DNA from: JAZOTM01 sp045657625
Lineage (GTDB): Bacteria; Bacillota; Clostridia; Lachnospirales; Lachnospiraceae
Reading direction: 5' to 3'
Assembly (NCBI GenBank): GCA_045657625.1
Contig: JAZOTM010000046.1
Span: 1-64,000 of the forward strand
DNA length: 64,000 nucleotides
In this document: in pieces, positions 14,879 to 23,889 of the stretch
Numbering within the stretch: the stretch's first letter is position 1
Layout of the letters: each line of letters begins with the position of its first letter
Notes under the pieces: generated by a model
Seen by the model: only the letters and a program-made list of their open reading frames with translations
The model's database searches: none
Told to the model about the DNA's origin: nothing
Made by a program: the position numbers and the translations under genes

Positions 14879-16549
14879 ATGAAATCAGATATTGAAATCG
14901 CACAGGAAGCTGTCATGCTACCAATCAAAGAAGTGGCAGCAAAATACGACATCACAGAGGATGACTTAGAACTCTATGGAAAATACAAAGCAAAGTTGTC
15001 GGACGAACTACTTTCTTCTGTTTCCAACAATAAAGATGGAAAATTAGTTTTAGTAACCGCCATCAACCCGACTCCGGCCGGCGAAGGAAAGACAACCACC
15101 AGCGTTGGACTTGGACAGGCTTTTGGAAAAATGGGCAAAAAATGTTTATTGGCACTTCGTGAGCCTTCCCTCGGACCTTGCTTTGGCATCAAGGGTGGTG
15201 CTGCCGGCGGTGGATATGCCCAGGTCGTACCAATGGAAGATTTAAACTTACACTTTACCGGTGACTTCCATGCCATCACTTCTGCCAACAACCTTTTGGC
15301 TGCTATTTTGGATAACCACATTCAGCAGGGAAATGAACTTCGCATCGACACCAGACAGGTAGTTTGGAAAAGATGCTTGGACATGAACGACAGAAGTTTA
15401 CGAAACATTGTTGTAGGTATGGGTTCTAAAATGGATGGTTTCGTTCGTGAAGATCATTTTGTCATCACCGTTGCTACCGAAATCATGGCAATTCTCTGTC
15501 TTGCCAATGATATGGAAGACTTAAAGAAACGCCTTGCAAAAATCATCGTTGCTTATGATTATGATGGAAACCCGGTAACCGCCGGACAGTTACAGGCCGT
15601 TGGCGCTATGGCTGCTCTTTTAAAGGATGCTTTGAAGCCAAACTTAATCCAGACTTTGGAACACACCGGTGCCATTGTACACGGTGGACCATTCGCAAAC
15701 ATCGCCCATGGTTGCAACAGCGTGCGTGCTACCAAAGCCGCTTTAAAACTCTCCGACATCGTAGTCACAGAAGCCGGATTCGGTGCTGACTTAGGTGCAG
15801 AAAAATTCTTAGACATCAAATGTCGTATGGCTGACTTAAAACCGGATTGTGTGGTTTTAGTTGCAACTGTTCGTGCATTAAAATACAACGGTGGGGTTGC
15901 TAAGAAAGACCTTTCCGAAGAAAACTTAGAAGCTTTGAAAAAAGGTATTGTAAACTTAGAGAAGCACATCGAAAACCTTCAGAAATATGAAGTACCGATT
16001 GTCGTTACCTTGAATCAGTTCTTAACCGATACAGAAGCAGAATTGAACTTCATCAAAGAATACGTAGAAAACATGGGTTGCGAATTTGCCCTTTCTGAAG
16101 TATGGGAAAAAGGTGGCGAAGGCGGAATCGCTTTGGCAGAAAAAGTACTTTACACCTTGGAAAACAAAGAATCCAACTTCCATCCTTTATATCAGGATGA
16201 CTTATCTTTGAAGGATAAAATCAACACCATTGCCACTGAAATCTACGGTGCCAACGGCGTAACTTACGCTCCTGCTGCAGAAAAGATGTTGGCAAAATTA
16301 ACAGATTTGGGATTCGGTTCTTATCCGGTCTGCATCGCAAAGACACAGTATTCTCTTTCTGATGATCAGACCAAATTGGGACGTCCTACAGACTTCGATA
16401 TCAACGTAAGAGAAGTCTATGTAAACGCCGGCGCAGGATTTGTCGTTGTCTTAACAGGCGCGATCATGACCATGCCCGGACTTCCAAAACATCCTGCAGC
16501 TTATGACATCGACGTAGACGAAAACGGTAAAATCACTGGATTATTCTAA
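14879..16549 (+). CDS. fhs: Formate--tetrahydrofolate ligase
   Basis: Makes 10-formyl-THF from formate, THF and ATP for purine and one-carbon metabolism. The 556 residues match the usual length. The P-loop PTPAGEGKTTTSVGL (about 65-79), the EPSLGPCFGIKGGAAGGG active-site segment and FTGDFHAI are clear, as are VTEAGFGADLGAEKFLDIK and the C-terminal TGAIMTMPGLPKHPAA. AGGAGGAAG lies 8 nt before the ATG. It stands alone between the riboswitch and a strong terminator, so ZTP/formyl-folate status is its likely control. No other Wood-Ljungdahl genes are nearby. Confidence 0.98.
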   Translation: MKSDIEIAQEAVMLPIKEVAAKYDITEDDLELYGKYKAKLSDELLSSVSNNKDGKLVLVTAINPTPAGEGKTTTSVGLGQAFGKMGKKCLLALREPSLGPCFGIKGGAAGGGYAQVVPMEDLNLHFTGDFHAITSANNLLAAILDNHIQQGNELRIDTRQVVWKRCLDMNDRSLRNIVVGMGSKMDGFVREDHFVITVATEIMAILCLANDMEDLKKRLAKIIVAYDYDGNPVTAGQLQAVGAMAALLKDALKPNLIQTLEHTGAIVHGGPFANIAHGCNSVRATKAALKLSDIVVTEAGFGADLGAEKFLDIKCRMADLKPDCVVLVATVRALKYNGGVAKKDLSEENLEALKKGIVNLEKHIENLQKYEVPIVVTLNQFLTDTEAELNFIKEYVENMGCEFALSEVWEKGGEGGIALAEKVLYTLENKESNFHPLYQDDLSLKDKINTIATEIYGANGVTYAPAAEKMLAKLTDLGFGSYPVCIAKTQYSLSDDQTKLGRPTDFDINVREVYVNAGAGFVVVLTGAIMTMPGLPKHPAAYDIDVDENGKITGLF

Positions 16550-16612
16550 GTTCTACCATTTACACCTTTACAATATGTTGTCAAACTATGGGCTAAGAAA
16601 TCATGCCCTTGC

Positions 16613-16657
16613 AAAAAGAGAAGTAATCGCCAAAAAACAGCGATTGCTTCTCTTTTT
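16613..16657 (+). terminator. Terminator of fhs
   Basis: An 18-bp stem with arms AAAAAGAGAAGTAATCGC and GCGATTGCTTCTCTTTTT (16613-16630, 16640-16657) and a 9-nt loop. Confidence 0.9.
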
Positions 16658-16963
16658 TATGAGTTCTTGGGGATTCCCTGAAATCCTTGCGTTTCCGGAT
16701 TTGGCGAAGGGATTCCTATTCTCCCATATTTACCGGCGCGGAGGCGCATTTCAACAATTTACCCCGTACTGCGCGGATACGTATTCGAATTTATACTGTG
16801 TCATACTGCCAAAAACAAAAATTACCCTGTACTCCATATCAGGCTTCCTCAATTCCCCGGAAATAAGCGAAGAAAATCCACGTTTTCTTAAATTCTCTTA
16901 GCCAGCTGGGCTATGTCACATCCCAGCTCCCCACTACGCAGCCAAGAATAGTTAAAAATTTCC
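16658..16963. other. Non-coding gap
   Basis: No credible gene. It contains a weak hairpin AGCTGGG/CCCAGCT near 16905-16927 and two similar short phrases (TTACCCCGTACT, TTACCCTGTACT), but nothing I can assign. Confidence 0.5.
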
Positions 16964-17001
16964 ACAAAAAAACTTCCGATGGAATCACTCCATCGGAAGT
17001 T
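16964..17001 (-). terminator. Terminator of the PBP gene
   Basis: Stem AACTTCCGATGGA / TCCATCGGAAGTT (16971-16983, 16989-17001), with a T run when read leftwards. Confidence 0.88.
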
Positions 17002-17014
17002 TTTGCGTTTCTTT

Positions 17015-19036
17015 TTAATCATCAAAATCTGCGGCTTCTAAGTCACTGGTCAAGGTCAACATCGCGCCCTTCCAGATGTAAGCCGGATAAGTACTTCCCT
17101 TCAAGCCTTCGTAAGTACGTGGTGTATCAAATCCTACCCATACAGAAATGGTGTAGTAAGGAGTAGCACCACAGAACCAACCGTCTTTGTAATCATTGGT
17201 AGTTCCTGTTTTTCCTGCTGCTGCGATATCGGAAACAGAACTCCATTTCAATCCGGAAGCAGTACCACTGGTAAGTACATCTTCCAAAACATCGATCATT
17301 TCTGCACTTGCAGATTTGGAATAAACCTGAACCGCACTGCTTTCTTCGTAAATCTCATTGCCATCCGAATCCAACATGGATACCAAGCAAGTAGGTTCTC
17401 TGTATTTTCCATCGTTTACCAAAGTCGCATAAGCGCTGGCCATCTGTACCGTGTTGACACCATTGGTCAAACCACCAAGGGCTGCAGAAATGGTCTCATC
17501 GGATGGAACAATTTCATCGAATTCCATTTCATGCAAGAAGCTCAAACCATACTCCGGTGTGATTTCATTGAACAACCAAATCGCACAACCGTTGTAACTT
17601 TGCTTCACTGCGGTACGAATATCATAAGCGGTACCTGTCAAAGAAGAGATATCTGCATCCTCTTCTTCTGCCGCATCTACATCAATGTTGTAAACAATAC
17701 TGTCTGCTGTATATCCCTGCATAAAGGCCGGCGTATAAACCACCAATGGCTTGATACTACTACCTGGTTGTCGATATGCCTGATAGCTTCGATTGAGTCC
17801 ATAGGTAGTAGACAAATAATCCTGGGTCCTGCCTCCAATGGCTGCAATGACTTTTCCGGTGTCATTATCGATGACTGTCATGGCACCCTGCAGGGCATAT
17901 ACCCCTTCGGAATCGGTCTCCGTTTCAAAGGATAGCTCCGCATCCAACACGCCTTGTAGTTCCGCTTGTTTCGTGGAATCCAAAGAAGTGTAAATCTTGT
18001 ATCCTCCGGCGTATAAATTGGTTTTTTCCAATTCATACTGCTCATCATAGGCATCCTGATAATCCTCATAAGCACTATCAGAAGAAAACTCATAACGGAA
18101 TTCAAAACCATCCAATTCCATCAAATAACGTACTGCGCAATCAATGGCATAGGTGGTTTCATAGTTGTAATCCGGATTCAATGTGGTACTCTTTTCCTGA
18201 ATTACAATTTCTTCTTCCAAAGCTGCTTCGTATTCTTCTTCGGTAATATATCCCAGTTCCAGCATATCCCCTAAAATCTTTTGCTGTCGCGTCACCGCCC
18301 TGGTAGCATCCGTATAAGGATTGTAATAAGTAGGGCTATTGGGAATCGCACACAGGTAGGTAATCTGGGCCAAAGACAGTTCATCCGACGAACAGCCAAA
18401 ATATGTCTGAGCCGCAGCTTCCAGTCCGTAAATACCATTTCCAAAGTTGCAGGTGTTGATGTAAAACTCCATAATTTTTTCTTTGGAATATTTTCGCGTC
18501 AAACGGAAGGCAATCATCATCTCTTTGACCTTACGTTCAATGGAAACCTCTCGGGACAAAAATACGGTACGCGCCAACTGCTGCGTAATGGTACTGGCAC
18601 CGGATACATCATCTCCACTGGATAGAATATATGCAATGGAAACACGTATCACGCTCTTGAAATCCACACCGCTGTTGGTCCAGAAGGTTCTATCCTCAAC
18701 CGCAACAAAAGCGTTTACCGCGTCCTCCGGAATCTCCGAGTAGGACTGATATGTAGACTTTGCATTGGCCGATAAGGTAGCAATCACGTTGCCATCCGAA
18801 TCGTAAATGTACGAAGTCTCATCCATCTTGAAGGTGTCCGTGGTACTTTCACTGACGCTGGTATCTGCATATTCTGCAAATTCCTTGATCTCAGAACCGT
18901 ACTTCAAAAATACAAAAATGCTGCCGGCCACTATAAGAACCAGCAGCAAGATCAAAGGTCCTTCCAGAATCGTCCAAATCGTCTTCAAAATCTTTCGAAG
19001 GGTCAGCTTTTTCTTCTTTTTTTTCTTTTTTGTCAT
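17015..19036 (-). CDS. Class A penicillin-binding protein (PBP1A-like)
   Basis: Bifunctional peptidoglycan glycosyltransferase/transpeptidase, 673 residues. A lysine-rich cytoplasmic tail and one membrane anchor (about 24-46) precede the GT51 domain (about 75-250), with VAVEDRTFW (Glu114), GASTITQQLARTVFL and RKVKEMMIAFRL. The transpeptidase domain has SSIK (Ser426), SYN (SxN) and KTGTTNDYKDGWF (KTG). All catalytic motifs are intact. The N-terminus carries an unusually long run of eight Lys, from an A-rich codon run that might slip. The upstream XRE and unknown genes lie close in the same direction (34 bp), so co-transcription is possible. Confidence 0.95.
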   Translation of the reverse strand: MTKKKKKKKKLTLRKILKTIWTILEGPLILLLVLIVAGSIFVFLKYGSEIKEFAEYADTSVSESTTDTFKMDETSYIYDSDGNVIATLSANAKSTYQSYSEIPEDAVNAFVAVEDRTFWTNSGVDFKSVIRVSIAYILSSGDDVSGASTITQQLARTVFLSREVSIERKVKEMMIAFRLTRKYSKEKIMEFYINTCNFGNGIYGLEAAAQTYFGCSSDELSLAQITYLCAIPNSPTYYNPYTDATRAVTRQQKILGDMLELGYITEEEYEAALEEEIVIQEKSTTLNPDYNYETTYAIDCAVRYLMELDGFEFRYEFSSDSAYEDYQDAYDEQYELEKTNLYAGGYKIYTSLDSTKQAELQGVLDAELSFETETDSEGVYALQGAMTVIDNDTGKVIAAIGGRTQDYLSTTYGLNRSYQAYRQPGSSIKPLVVYTPAFMQGYTADSIVYNIDVDAAEEEDADISSLTGTAYDIRTAVKQSYNGCAIWLFNEITPEYGLSFLHEMEFDEIVPSDETISAALGGLTNGVNTVQMASAYATLVNDGKYREPTCLVSMLDSDGNEIYEESSAVQVYSKSASAEMIDVLEDVLTSGTASGLKWSSVSDIAAAGKTGTTNDYKDGWFCGATPYYTISVWVGFDTPRTYEGLKGSTYPAYIWKGAMLTLTSDLEAADFDD

Positions 19037-19069
19037 ATAAAATTCTCCGTAAAAATCTGTTTCACATGG

Positions 19070-19348
19070 CTACACCACATGAAGCTGAATACGTCTTTTA
19101 CAGCCAGCATCTAAGGTGTCCAGCACGCGTCTGGCCTGTCCATATCTGCTTCTATGGGTGGTAATTACACAAATTTCCCTGGCCCCATTATAATCCATTC
19201 TCTTGTAAATGGGAATACGTCTCCAGGTCTGTACGAAGGGAATACTGGAATCTATCAGGTTTTTCATCAACACTTTGCTCACTCGGCGATTGGTCAATCG
19301 ACACAATTCTACATGTTTATCATTCGCTGTTTCTTTTCTTTTAAACAT
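19070..19348 (-). CDS. Hypothetical protein paired with XRE regulator
   Basis: A 92-residue basic protein that I recognise only as a conserved hypothetical. It is rich in Arg (RRIPIYKRMDYNGAREICVITTHRSRYGQARRVLD) and looks like a small alpha/beta fold. AAGGAGTGAAG lies directly before the ATG. It follows the XRE gene by 37 bp and precedes the PBP gene. A toxin-antitoxin pair is conceivable from size and order, but the protein does not look like RelE, HigB or HipA. Confidence 0.7.
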   Translation of the reverse strand: MFKRKETANDKHVELCRLTNRRVSKVLMKNLIDSSIPFVQTWRRIPIYKRMDYNGAREICVITTHRSRYGQARRVLDTLDAGCKRRIQLHVV

Positions 19349-19385
19349 ATCTTCACTCCTTCATCTGCGCATTGCAAAAACCTCC

Positions 19386-19622
19386 TTAGCGCAATGCGAT
19401 ATCCAATTCCTTACCTAAACACTCTGCTACATAAATCAAAAATTCTAAACTGGGATTGTAACGTCCACTTTCCAATCGGGAAATATTGGACTTTTTGGTC
19501 CCAACCAATTCTGCCAATTCCTGCTGTGTCATCTCCGAGTCTTTCCTGGCGTCCTTAATCTCCTGCATCACTTGCTGCTTCACCAAGATTCCTGCATCTG
19601 ATAATTCCTTCTTTTTTTTCAT
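19386..19622 (-). CDS. XRE family helix-turn-helix regulator
   Basis: A 78-residue DNA-binding protein. The HTH spans about residues 25-75 with MTQQELAELVGTKKSNISRLESGR, typical of XRE/Cro, then NPSLEFLIYVAECLGKEL. The Lys-rich start has AGGAGGG before the ATG. An 18-bp perfect palindrome 21 bp upstream is a likely operator, so autorepression is expected. A HigA-like antitoxin is an alternative. Confidence 0.9.
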   Translation of the reverse strand: MKKKKELSDAGILVKQQVMQEIKDARKDSEMTQQELAELVGTKKSNISRLESGRYNPSLEFLIYVAECLGKELDIALR

Positions 19623-19642
19623 AAAATCCCTCCTACCTTGAT

Positions 19643-19660
19643 GTTATCATATATGATAAC
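19643..19660. promoter_or_regulatory. Operator palindrome of XRE gene
   Basis: Perfect palindrome GTTATCATATATGATAAC just upstream of the XRE start, in the promoter region. This is the size and symmetry expected for an XRE dimer site. Confidence 0.65.
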
Positions 19661-19670
19661 TTTTGGAAAG

Positions 19671-19710
19671 AAAAAAAGTGTAAAATGCGCATGCGCACTC
19701 TACACTTTTT
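19671..19710 (-). terminator. Terminator of the SDR operon
   Basis: Arms AAAAAGTGTA / TACACTTTTT (19673-19682, 19701-19710) around an inner GCGCATGCGC palindrome, with a T run read leftwards, right after the SDR stop. Confidence 0.85.
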
Positions 19711-19716
19711 CCACAC

Positions 19717-20502
19717 CTATTTACTTTGATAAAACTTTAAAATCAAGCCATGTGGCAAAATTTTAGAAGCAAATTCTACCGCACGCATGGCAAATCCATA
19801 AATGGATTTTGCTCGTTTTCGTTTCATATCTTTCCATGCCAAATCCACCACTTTTTCCGGTTTTACACGGAACATCTTCTTGGTGGCAGGGATTTCCACA
19901 TAACGTTCAAAATTCTGATAAAAAGGCGTGTCCACAGGTCCGGGACAAACCGCTATGACATGAATTCCTCTTTTTTTCAATTCTCGGCCTAATGCTCTGG
20001 AGAACGAAAGCACATAAGACTTGGTGGCAGCATACACCGCAAAATAAGGTTGCGGCAAAAAGGCTGCGGAAGATGCCAAATTCATCATGGAACTTCCATT
20101 TACCATATAGGGCACACAGCTGTATGCCACATCCGTCAGTGCCACGGCATTGAGTTCCACCATGCCCACTTCTTCTTCTCTACTTCCTTGAATAAAAGCT
20201 CCACCTACGCCATATCCGGCACTCTGAATCAAATACCGAATCATGGGTTTTTCTTCCTCAATCAAATGATAGAGTTTTTCTCTTTCCGCTTCTTCCCTTA
20301 AATTCCATGGAAAAATACGGCAAATGGGGTGATCCCCATCTTCTAACGCAGGAAGGTTCTGCACCAATTCCTGTAATTTCTTTTCGTTTCGACTAATCAG
20401 CCAAATTTCCTTTAAGTTTGCATTTTCTTCCCAAACTTTTTTTACCAGCAATGCTCCCATACCACTGGAAGCGCCGGTGATAATTGCTATTTCATCTCTC
20501 AT
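19717..20502 (-). CDS. Short-chain dehydrogenase/reductase
   Basis: A 261-residue classical SDR, NAD(P)-dependent. The cofactor motif TGASSGMG is at about residues 9-16, with SAGYG (NAG-like) near 94, the catalytic Ser in NLASSAAF and the YAATK pair (YxxxK), then PGPVDTPF. The N-terminal segment and the C-terminal hydrophobic tail (KILPHGLILKFYQSK) resemble the DltE/YqjQ group, but the substrate is unknown. It lies 3 bp downstream of a small membrane protein gene and is followed by a terminator. Confidence 0.9.
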   Translation of the reverse strand: MRDEIAIITGASSGMGALLVKKVWEENANLKEIWLISRNEKKLQELVQNLPALEDGDHPICRIFPWNLREEAEREKLYHLIEEEKPMIRYLIQSAGYGVGGAFIQGSREEEVGMVELNAVALTDVAYSCVPYMVNGSSMMNLASSAAFLPQPYFAVYAATKSYVLSFSRALGRELKKRGIHVIAVCPGPVDTPFYQNFERYVEIPATKKMFRVKPEKVVDLAWKDMKRKRAKSIYGFAMRAVEFASKILPHGLILKFYQSK

Positions 20503-20505
20503 ATA

Positions 20506-20841
20506 TTATTTTCCAAATCCGAAGAAACCACTCAAACTAGAATTAAAATCCGACAGGGCTTCTGATGTGTCCTTTAAATTTGATGTAATGGTACTCATAT
20601 CATCCAAGGTACTGTTCAACTGATCCACATCAATGGTATCCAAGGTTTCTTCCATAGATTCTGTCATTTCAGTAATGGAATTTACGGCATCCATCACCAC
20701 AGTCATCTGCTGATATGCAAAAACCAACGATCCCAAAATCGCAACGGTCAGCACGCACATTAAGACGGTACGAATCATAGCCAAGTGATACAATTTCTTT
20801 TCATAATTGACTTCTTTTTCCGGTGTTGTTATTTCATCCAT
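20506..20841 (-). CDS. Small membrane protein with coiled coil
   Basis: About 111 residues: a charged cytoplasmic start, one membrane helix (about 26-45), then a long helical heptad-like stretch (MTEMSESM..., LNSTLDDMSTITSNLKDTSEALSDF) that resembles the linker parts of chemoreceptors. The ATG at 20841 follows GGAGGGAGC and is better than the ATG 15 nt earlier. It sits between the chemoreceptor gene and the SDR gene, but a palindromic repeat separates it from the chemoreceptor. Function unknown. Confidence 0.78.
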   Translation of the reverse strand: MDEITTPEKEVNYEKKLYHLAMIRTVLMCVLTVAILGSLVFAYQQMTVVMDAVNSITEMTESMEETLDTIDVDQLNSTLDDMSTITSNLKDTSEALSDFNSSLSGFFGFGK

Positions 20842-20903
20842 ATTTGCTCCCTCCATATATGGAACTTATCTTACACTTCTTTCTCCCATTTTGCAAACTC
20901 TTT

Positions 20904-20955
20904 GCGGAGCGCTTTTTTATATCATAGGAATGAAATTTCCTATGATATAAAAAAA
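20904..20955. repeat. Dispersed palindromic repeat, copy 1
   Basis: GCGGAGCG followed by an 18-bp perfect stem TTTTTTATATCATAGGAA / TTCCTATGATATAAAAAA (20913-20930, 20937-20954). A near-identical copy lies at 27625-27677. The A and T ends let it act as a bidirectional terminator. Confidence 0.85.
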
Positions 20956-21002
20956 GAAGGGCCGGATTTATCCAGCCCCTCCAAACACACTGCTTTTTCT
21001 TT

Positions 21003-22850
21003 TTATAGATATTCAAACTTCTTGGTGCTTTCATTCAATCTTCCGGTTACACGGCTGTTTTCATCCACCGCATCTCCGATGCCCTGAATTTCACCAACGA
21101 TTTCGGTAGAGTTAGAAGCAGAAAGGTTAATGGCTTCTGAGCTCTCACGTACAGAATCGGTAATGGATTCTACGGAATTTGCCATGTCATCCATAATAGC
21201 ATTTAAGTTGTCTGCCTTTCCGGTAAACTTGCTTAAAATCTCATCCATCAAAATTGCAGTATTTTCATACTTATCACCGGTTTCCACAAATGCATCGTAA
21301 TCGGAAAGTACGGTATTGTTGATGAAATCAATTACCTCCATCGCATTGCTGGAAAGTGTATTTACTGCCTGTGTTACTTCCTGGCTGATATTCTGGATAT
21401 TTCCGGCAGTCTGTCTACTGTTGTCTGCAAGAGCACTGATTTCATCTGCAACGACTGCAAATCCACGACCTGCTTCACCGGCTCTGGCTGCCTCAATAGA
21501 TGCATTCAAAGCAAGTAAATTGGTCTGAGATGCGATATCCAAAATAACATTGGTAAGTTCATTGATCTGACTAACTTTTTCACTATCCTTAACTGACTTC
21601 TCCAAAATTGCGCTAAGCTCTTCCATCTTAGCTCCGGTATCTTCTTTCTTCTGTTTTGCACTGCCTTTGATTTCATCGGCTTCGTGACGAATATCTGCGG
21701 CTGCAGATGCACCATCTTCTGCTTCTTTACGAATCTCATCGGCTGCTGCCTTAACGTCTTCCATCTTGCCATTGATCTGATCTGTGGTTCCGGAAACTGT
21801 ATCCATACTAGCTGCCAACTCCTCCAAAGCTGCAGAAGTATTGGTAATATTATCACTTACACGCTGTACCTGTAAGGTCATTTCATCAGAAGAAGTAGTA
21901 AGCACTACTGCACCGTCTTTTACTTCACGGATAATATTTTGTAAGGTTTCAATAAATTCGTTGATACCTTCTACAATGTGATGTAATTCGGTTGATGTCT
22001 TGGTCTCAATACGTGCAGTCAAATCACCCTTGCCTGCATTAATATCAGCGATCATAGCCTGTACTTCGTTAGAAATAGAGGTAACCTTTCTGCTAATACG
22101 AAGGATACTTAAGATCAGGTTAACCGCAATCAAGATTACAAAGACAACCAAGCAAATCAACTGTTTCTGTAATGCAACATTTAATTTCACCTGCATATAA
22201 GAACTAAATCCTTCTTCCAGACTCTTAATAGATTCTTCTACAGAATCCAAGGTGGTATCCAATGCTGCCAAATTGGTAGAATAAGAATCTCTTAAAATAT
22301 CCTTTGCAGAGGCATCATCATTTGCCTGAAGATAAGTAACCATCTCTTCTACATCCGCAATAAATGCTTCGGAATTCGCTGTCAACTCTGCTGCCTGTTC
22401 TTCTCCATCCGACGCCTGTGTCACCAAGATACTTTCTTCACAAATATAGGTCAATGTGGTTTCCATTGCCGTGATACGATCTTCGATATCATCGTAGTTT
22501 TCCTGAATCGTATCCGGATTTGCATCCACAGTCATCATACCCATCAAAGTATGGATATCACCATTGATTGCAATGACGCTCTGGCGATACAGAGATTCCT
22601 GCATCAAAAGTTCCACCTCACTATTACTTGCGGAAAGCGCCGTGGTCATGATGGAGGTCATACCATTGGAACTTACTATTACCGTAATAATAAAGGCCGC
22701 AAACATCAATACGTTCAATGCCGTATTTTGGAAAATGATTCGTTTAAAAAAGCCACCGTTTTTCTTGTCTTGTTCCATTTCGTCTCGCATGGCTTTCATT
22801 TCCTTATCCATTTTCTCTTTTTCTTGTTTTAATTCATCCGGGTTCTTCAT
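21003..22850 (-). CDS. Methyl-accepting chemotaxis protein
   Basis: A 615-residue chemoreceptor. A charged cytoplasmic N-terminus of about 40 residues precedes membrane helix 1 (about 44-60). A helical extracellular 4HB-like sensor domain follows, then helix 2 (about 225-245), a HAMP region and the long signaling coiled coil with the conserved tip NLLALNASIEAARAGEAGRG. Many Ala/Glu/Gln-rich heptads hold methylation sites. The 40-residue cytoplasmic start before the first helix is longer than usual. It signals to CheA/CheW, which are not in the window. The ligand cannot be predicted. Confidence 0.95.
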   Translation of the reverse strand: MKNPDELKQEKEKMDKEMKAMRDEMEQDKKNGGFFKRIIFQNTALNVLMFAAFIITVIVSSNGMTSIMTTALSASNSEVELLMQESLYRQSVIAINGDIHTLMGMMTVDANPDTIQENYDDIEDRITAMETTLTYICEESILVTQASDGEEQAAELTANSEAFIADVEEMVTYLQANDDASAKDILRDSYSTNLAALDTTLDSVEESIKSLEEGFSSYMQVKLNVALQKQLICLVVFVILIAVNLILSILRISRKVTSISNEVQAMIADINAGKGDLTARIETKTSTELHHIVEGINEFIETLQNIIREVKDGAVVLTTSSDEMTLQVQRVSDNITNTSAALEELAASMDTVSGTTDQINGKMEDVKAAADEIRKEAEDGASAAADIRHEADEIKGSAKQKKEDTGAKMEELSAILEKSVKDSEKVSQINELTNVILDIASQTNLLALNASIEAARAGEAGRGFAVVADEISALADNSRQTAGNIQNISQEVTQAVNTLSSNAMEVIDFINNTVLSDYDAFVETGDKYENTAILMDEILSKFTGKADNLNAIMDDMANSVESITDSVRESSEAINLSASNSTEIVGEIQGIGDAVDENSRVTGRLNESTKKFEYL

Positions 22851-22985
22851 AGCGTTGTTCCTTTCTTCTGAATCTTGAATCTATACAAAAATTCATATAA
22901 TCTCTCTATTTCCATTATAAACGTTCGGAAACTGGGGATTTCTAAAGTTTTTATCAAAACTGGCTAAATTTCTATAACTTTTGCG

Positions 22986-23013
22986 TTGACTTTAAAAGAA
23001 CAATGACTATAAT
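22986..23013 (+). promoter_or_regulatory. Promoter of TPP riboswitch-thiT
   Basis: TTGACT (22986-22991), 16-bp spacer, TATAAT (23008-23013), 20 bp upstream of the riboswitch. Confidence 0.82.
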
Positions 23014-23033
23014 TAATTTAGAAATCATAATAA

Positions 23034-23136
23034 GTGCTAGGGGTGCTTAAAGCTGAGAGATATTTTATCGACCCTCATTACTTGAACCGGATAATACCGG
23101 CGTAAGGAAGCGAACGACGTTTACTACTCCTAGCAT
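23034..23136 (+). promoter_or_regulatory. TPP riboswitch
   Basis: Contains the THI-box hallmarks: GGGGTGC, then GCTGAGAG, an ACCC segment, TTGAACCGGATAATACCGG and CGTAAGGAAGCG. P1 is TGCTAGG (23035-23041) with CCTAGCA (23129-23135). No terminator hairpin follows. TAGGAG of the thiT ribosome binding site (23147-23152) can pair with CTCCTA (23127-23132), which overlaps the P1 3' strand, so control is probably translational. Confidence 0.95.
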
Positions 23137-23160
23137 GCTACATGTTTAGGAGGTTTTTTT

Positions 23161-23823
23161 ATGAATTTGTTATTCTCTTTAACCGAAGACGGCAGTTATG
23201 TCTTCACCACTGCCGGCTATGCGGTACTGATTGTAGCCATGCTGGCTTTGCTTTTGCTTGGCTGCTTTTTGACTAGAAATCGTGCAAAGATTTCCGCGAA
23301 ACAGCTGGCTTTCTCAGCAGTTGCCATTGCCCTTGCCATGGTTACTTCTATGATTAAGTTGATTCACATGCCTTATGGTGGATCTGTTACCTTATTTTCC
23401 ATGTTATTTATTTGCTTAATTGGATATTGGTACGGACTTGGTACCGGACTTACCACAGCCATTGCTTATGGTATTTTACAGATGTTAATTGATCCTTATA
23501 TCATCAGCTTACCGCAGATGTTGATTGATTACATTTTCGCTTTTGGTGCACTCGGTCTTTCCGGATTATTTACGAAAAAACCAAACGGTTTGATTAAGGG
23601 ATACATCGTCGGCGTCTTTGGACGTTTTGTATTTTCCGTACTTTCCGGCGTTGTTTTCTTCGGAATGTACGCACCGGATTCTTTCCCGAATCCATTTATT
23701 TATTCCGTCGCTTATAACGGATCTTATTTAGGATTAGAAGCATTCATAACCGTTATAGCATTATTAATTCCGGCAGTTTCAAATGGCTTAACTCAGGTAT
23801 ACAAATTAACCGAGCAAGCCTAA
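23161..23823 (+). CDS. thiT: ECF-type thiamine transporter S component
   Basis: Thiamine-binding membrane subunit ThiT, which works with a shared ECF ATPase/T module encoded elsewhere. Of its 220 residues, the first 45 form an extra N-terminal helix (VLIVAMLALLLLGCFL). The ThiT core follows: LAFSAVAIALAMVTSMIKLIHMPYGGSVTLFSML, YGLGTGLTTAIAYG..., and FGRFVFSVLSGVVFFGMYAP, which carries the family's binding residues. The TPP riboswitch upstream fits repression by thiamine pyrophosphate. AGGAGG lies 7 nt before the ATG. The added N-terminal helix is a mild oddity. Confidence 0.93.
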   Translation: MNLLFSLTEDGSYVFTTAGYAVLIVAMLALLLLGCFLTRNRAKISAKQLAFSAVAIALAMVTSMIKLIHMPYGGSVTLFSMLFICLIGYWYGLGTGLTTAIAYGILQMLIDPYIISLPQMLIDYIFAFGALGLSGLFTKKPNGLIKGYIVGVFGRFVFSVLSGVVFFGMYAPDSFPNPFIYSVAYNGSYLGLEAFITVIALLIPAVSNGLTQVYKLTEQA

Positions 23824-23831
23824 AAATGAAA

Positions 23832-23886
23832 AAGAAGTTATCTCGCCTCTTTGGTCTTCCTCCCTTAGTGAGATAACTTCTTTTTT
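23832..23886. terminator. Bidirectional terminator, thiT / nitroreductase
   Basis: AAGAAGTTATCTC / GAGATAACTTCTT (23832-23844, 23870-23882) with a 25-nt loop and a T run on the plus strand. The A-rich left side gives a T-rich end on the minus strand. Confidence 0.8.
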
Positions 23887-23889
23887 CTT

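Noticed and set aside
16575..16901. Open reading frame of 108 codons after fhs
   Set aside because: It runs through the fhs terminator, has no ribosome binding site and its product is unlike any family.
17015..19036. Frameshift in the Lys-rich PBP start
   Set aside because: The A-rich run is long, but the frame is intact through the full protein.
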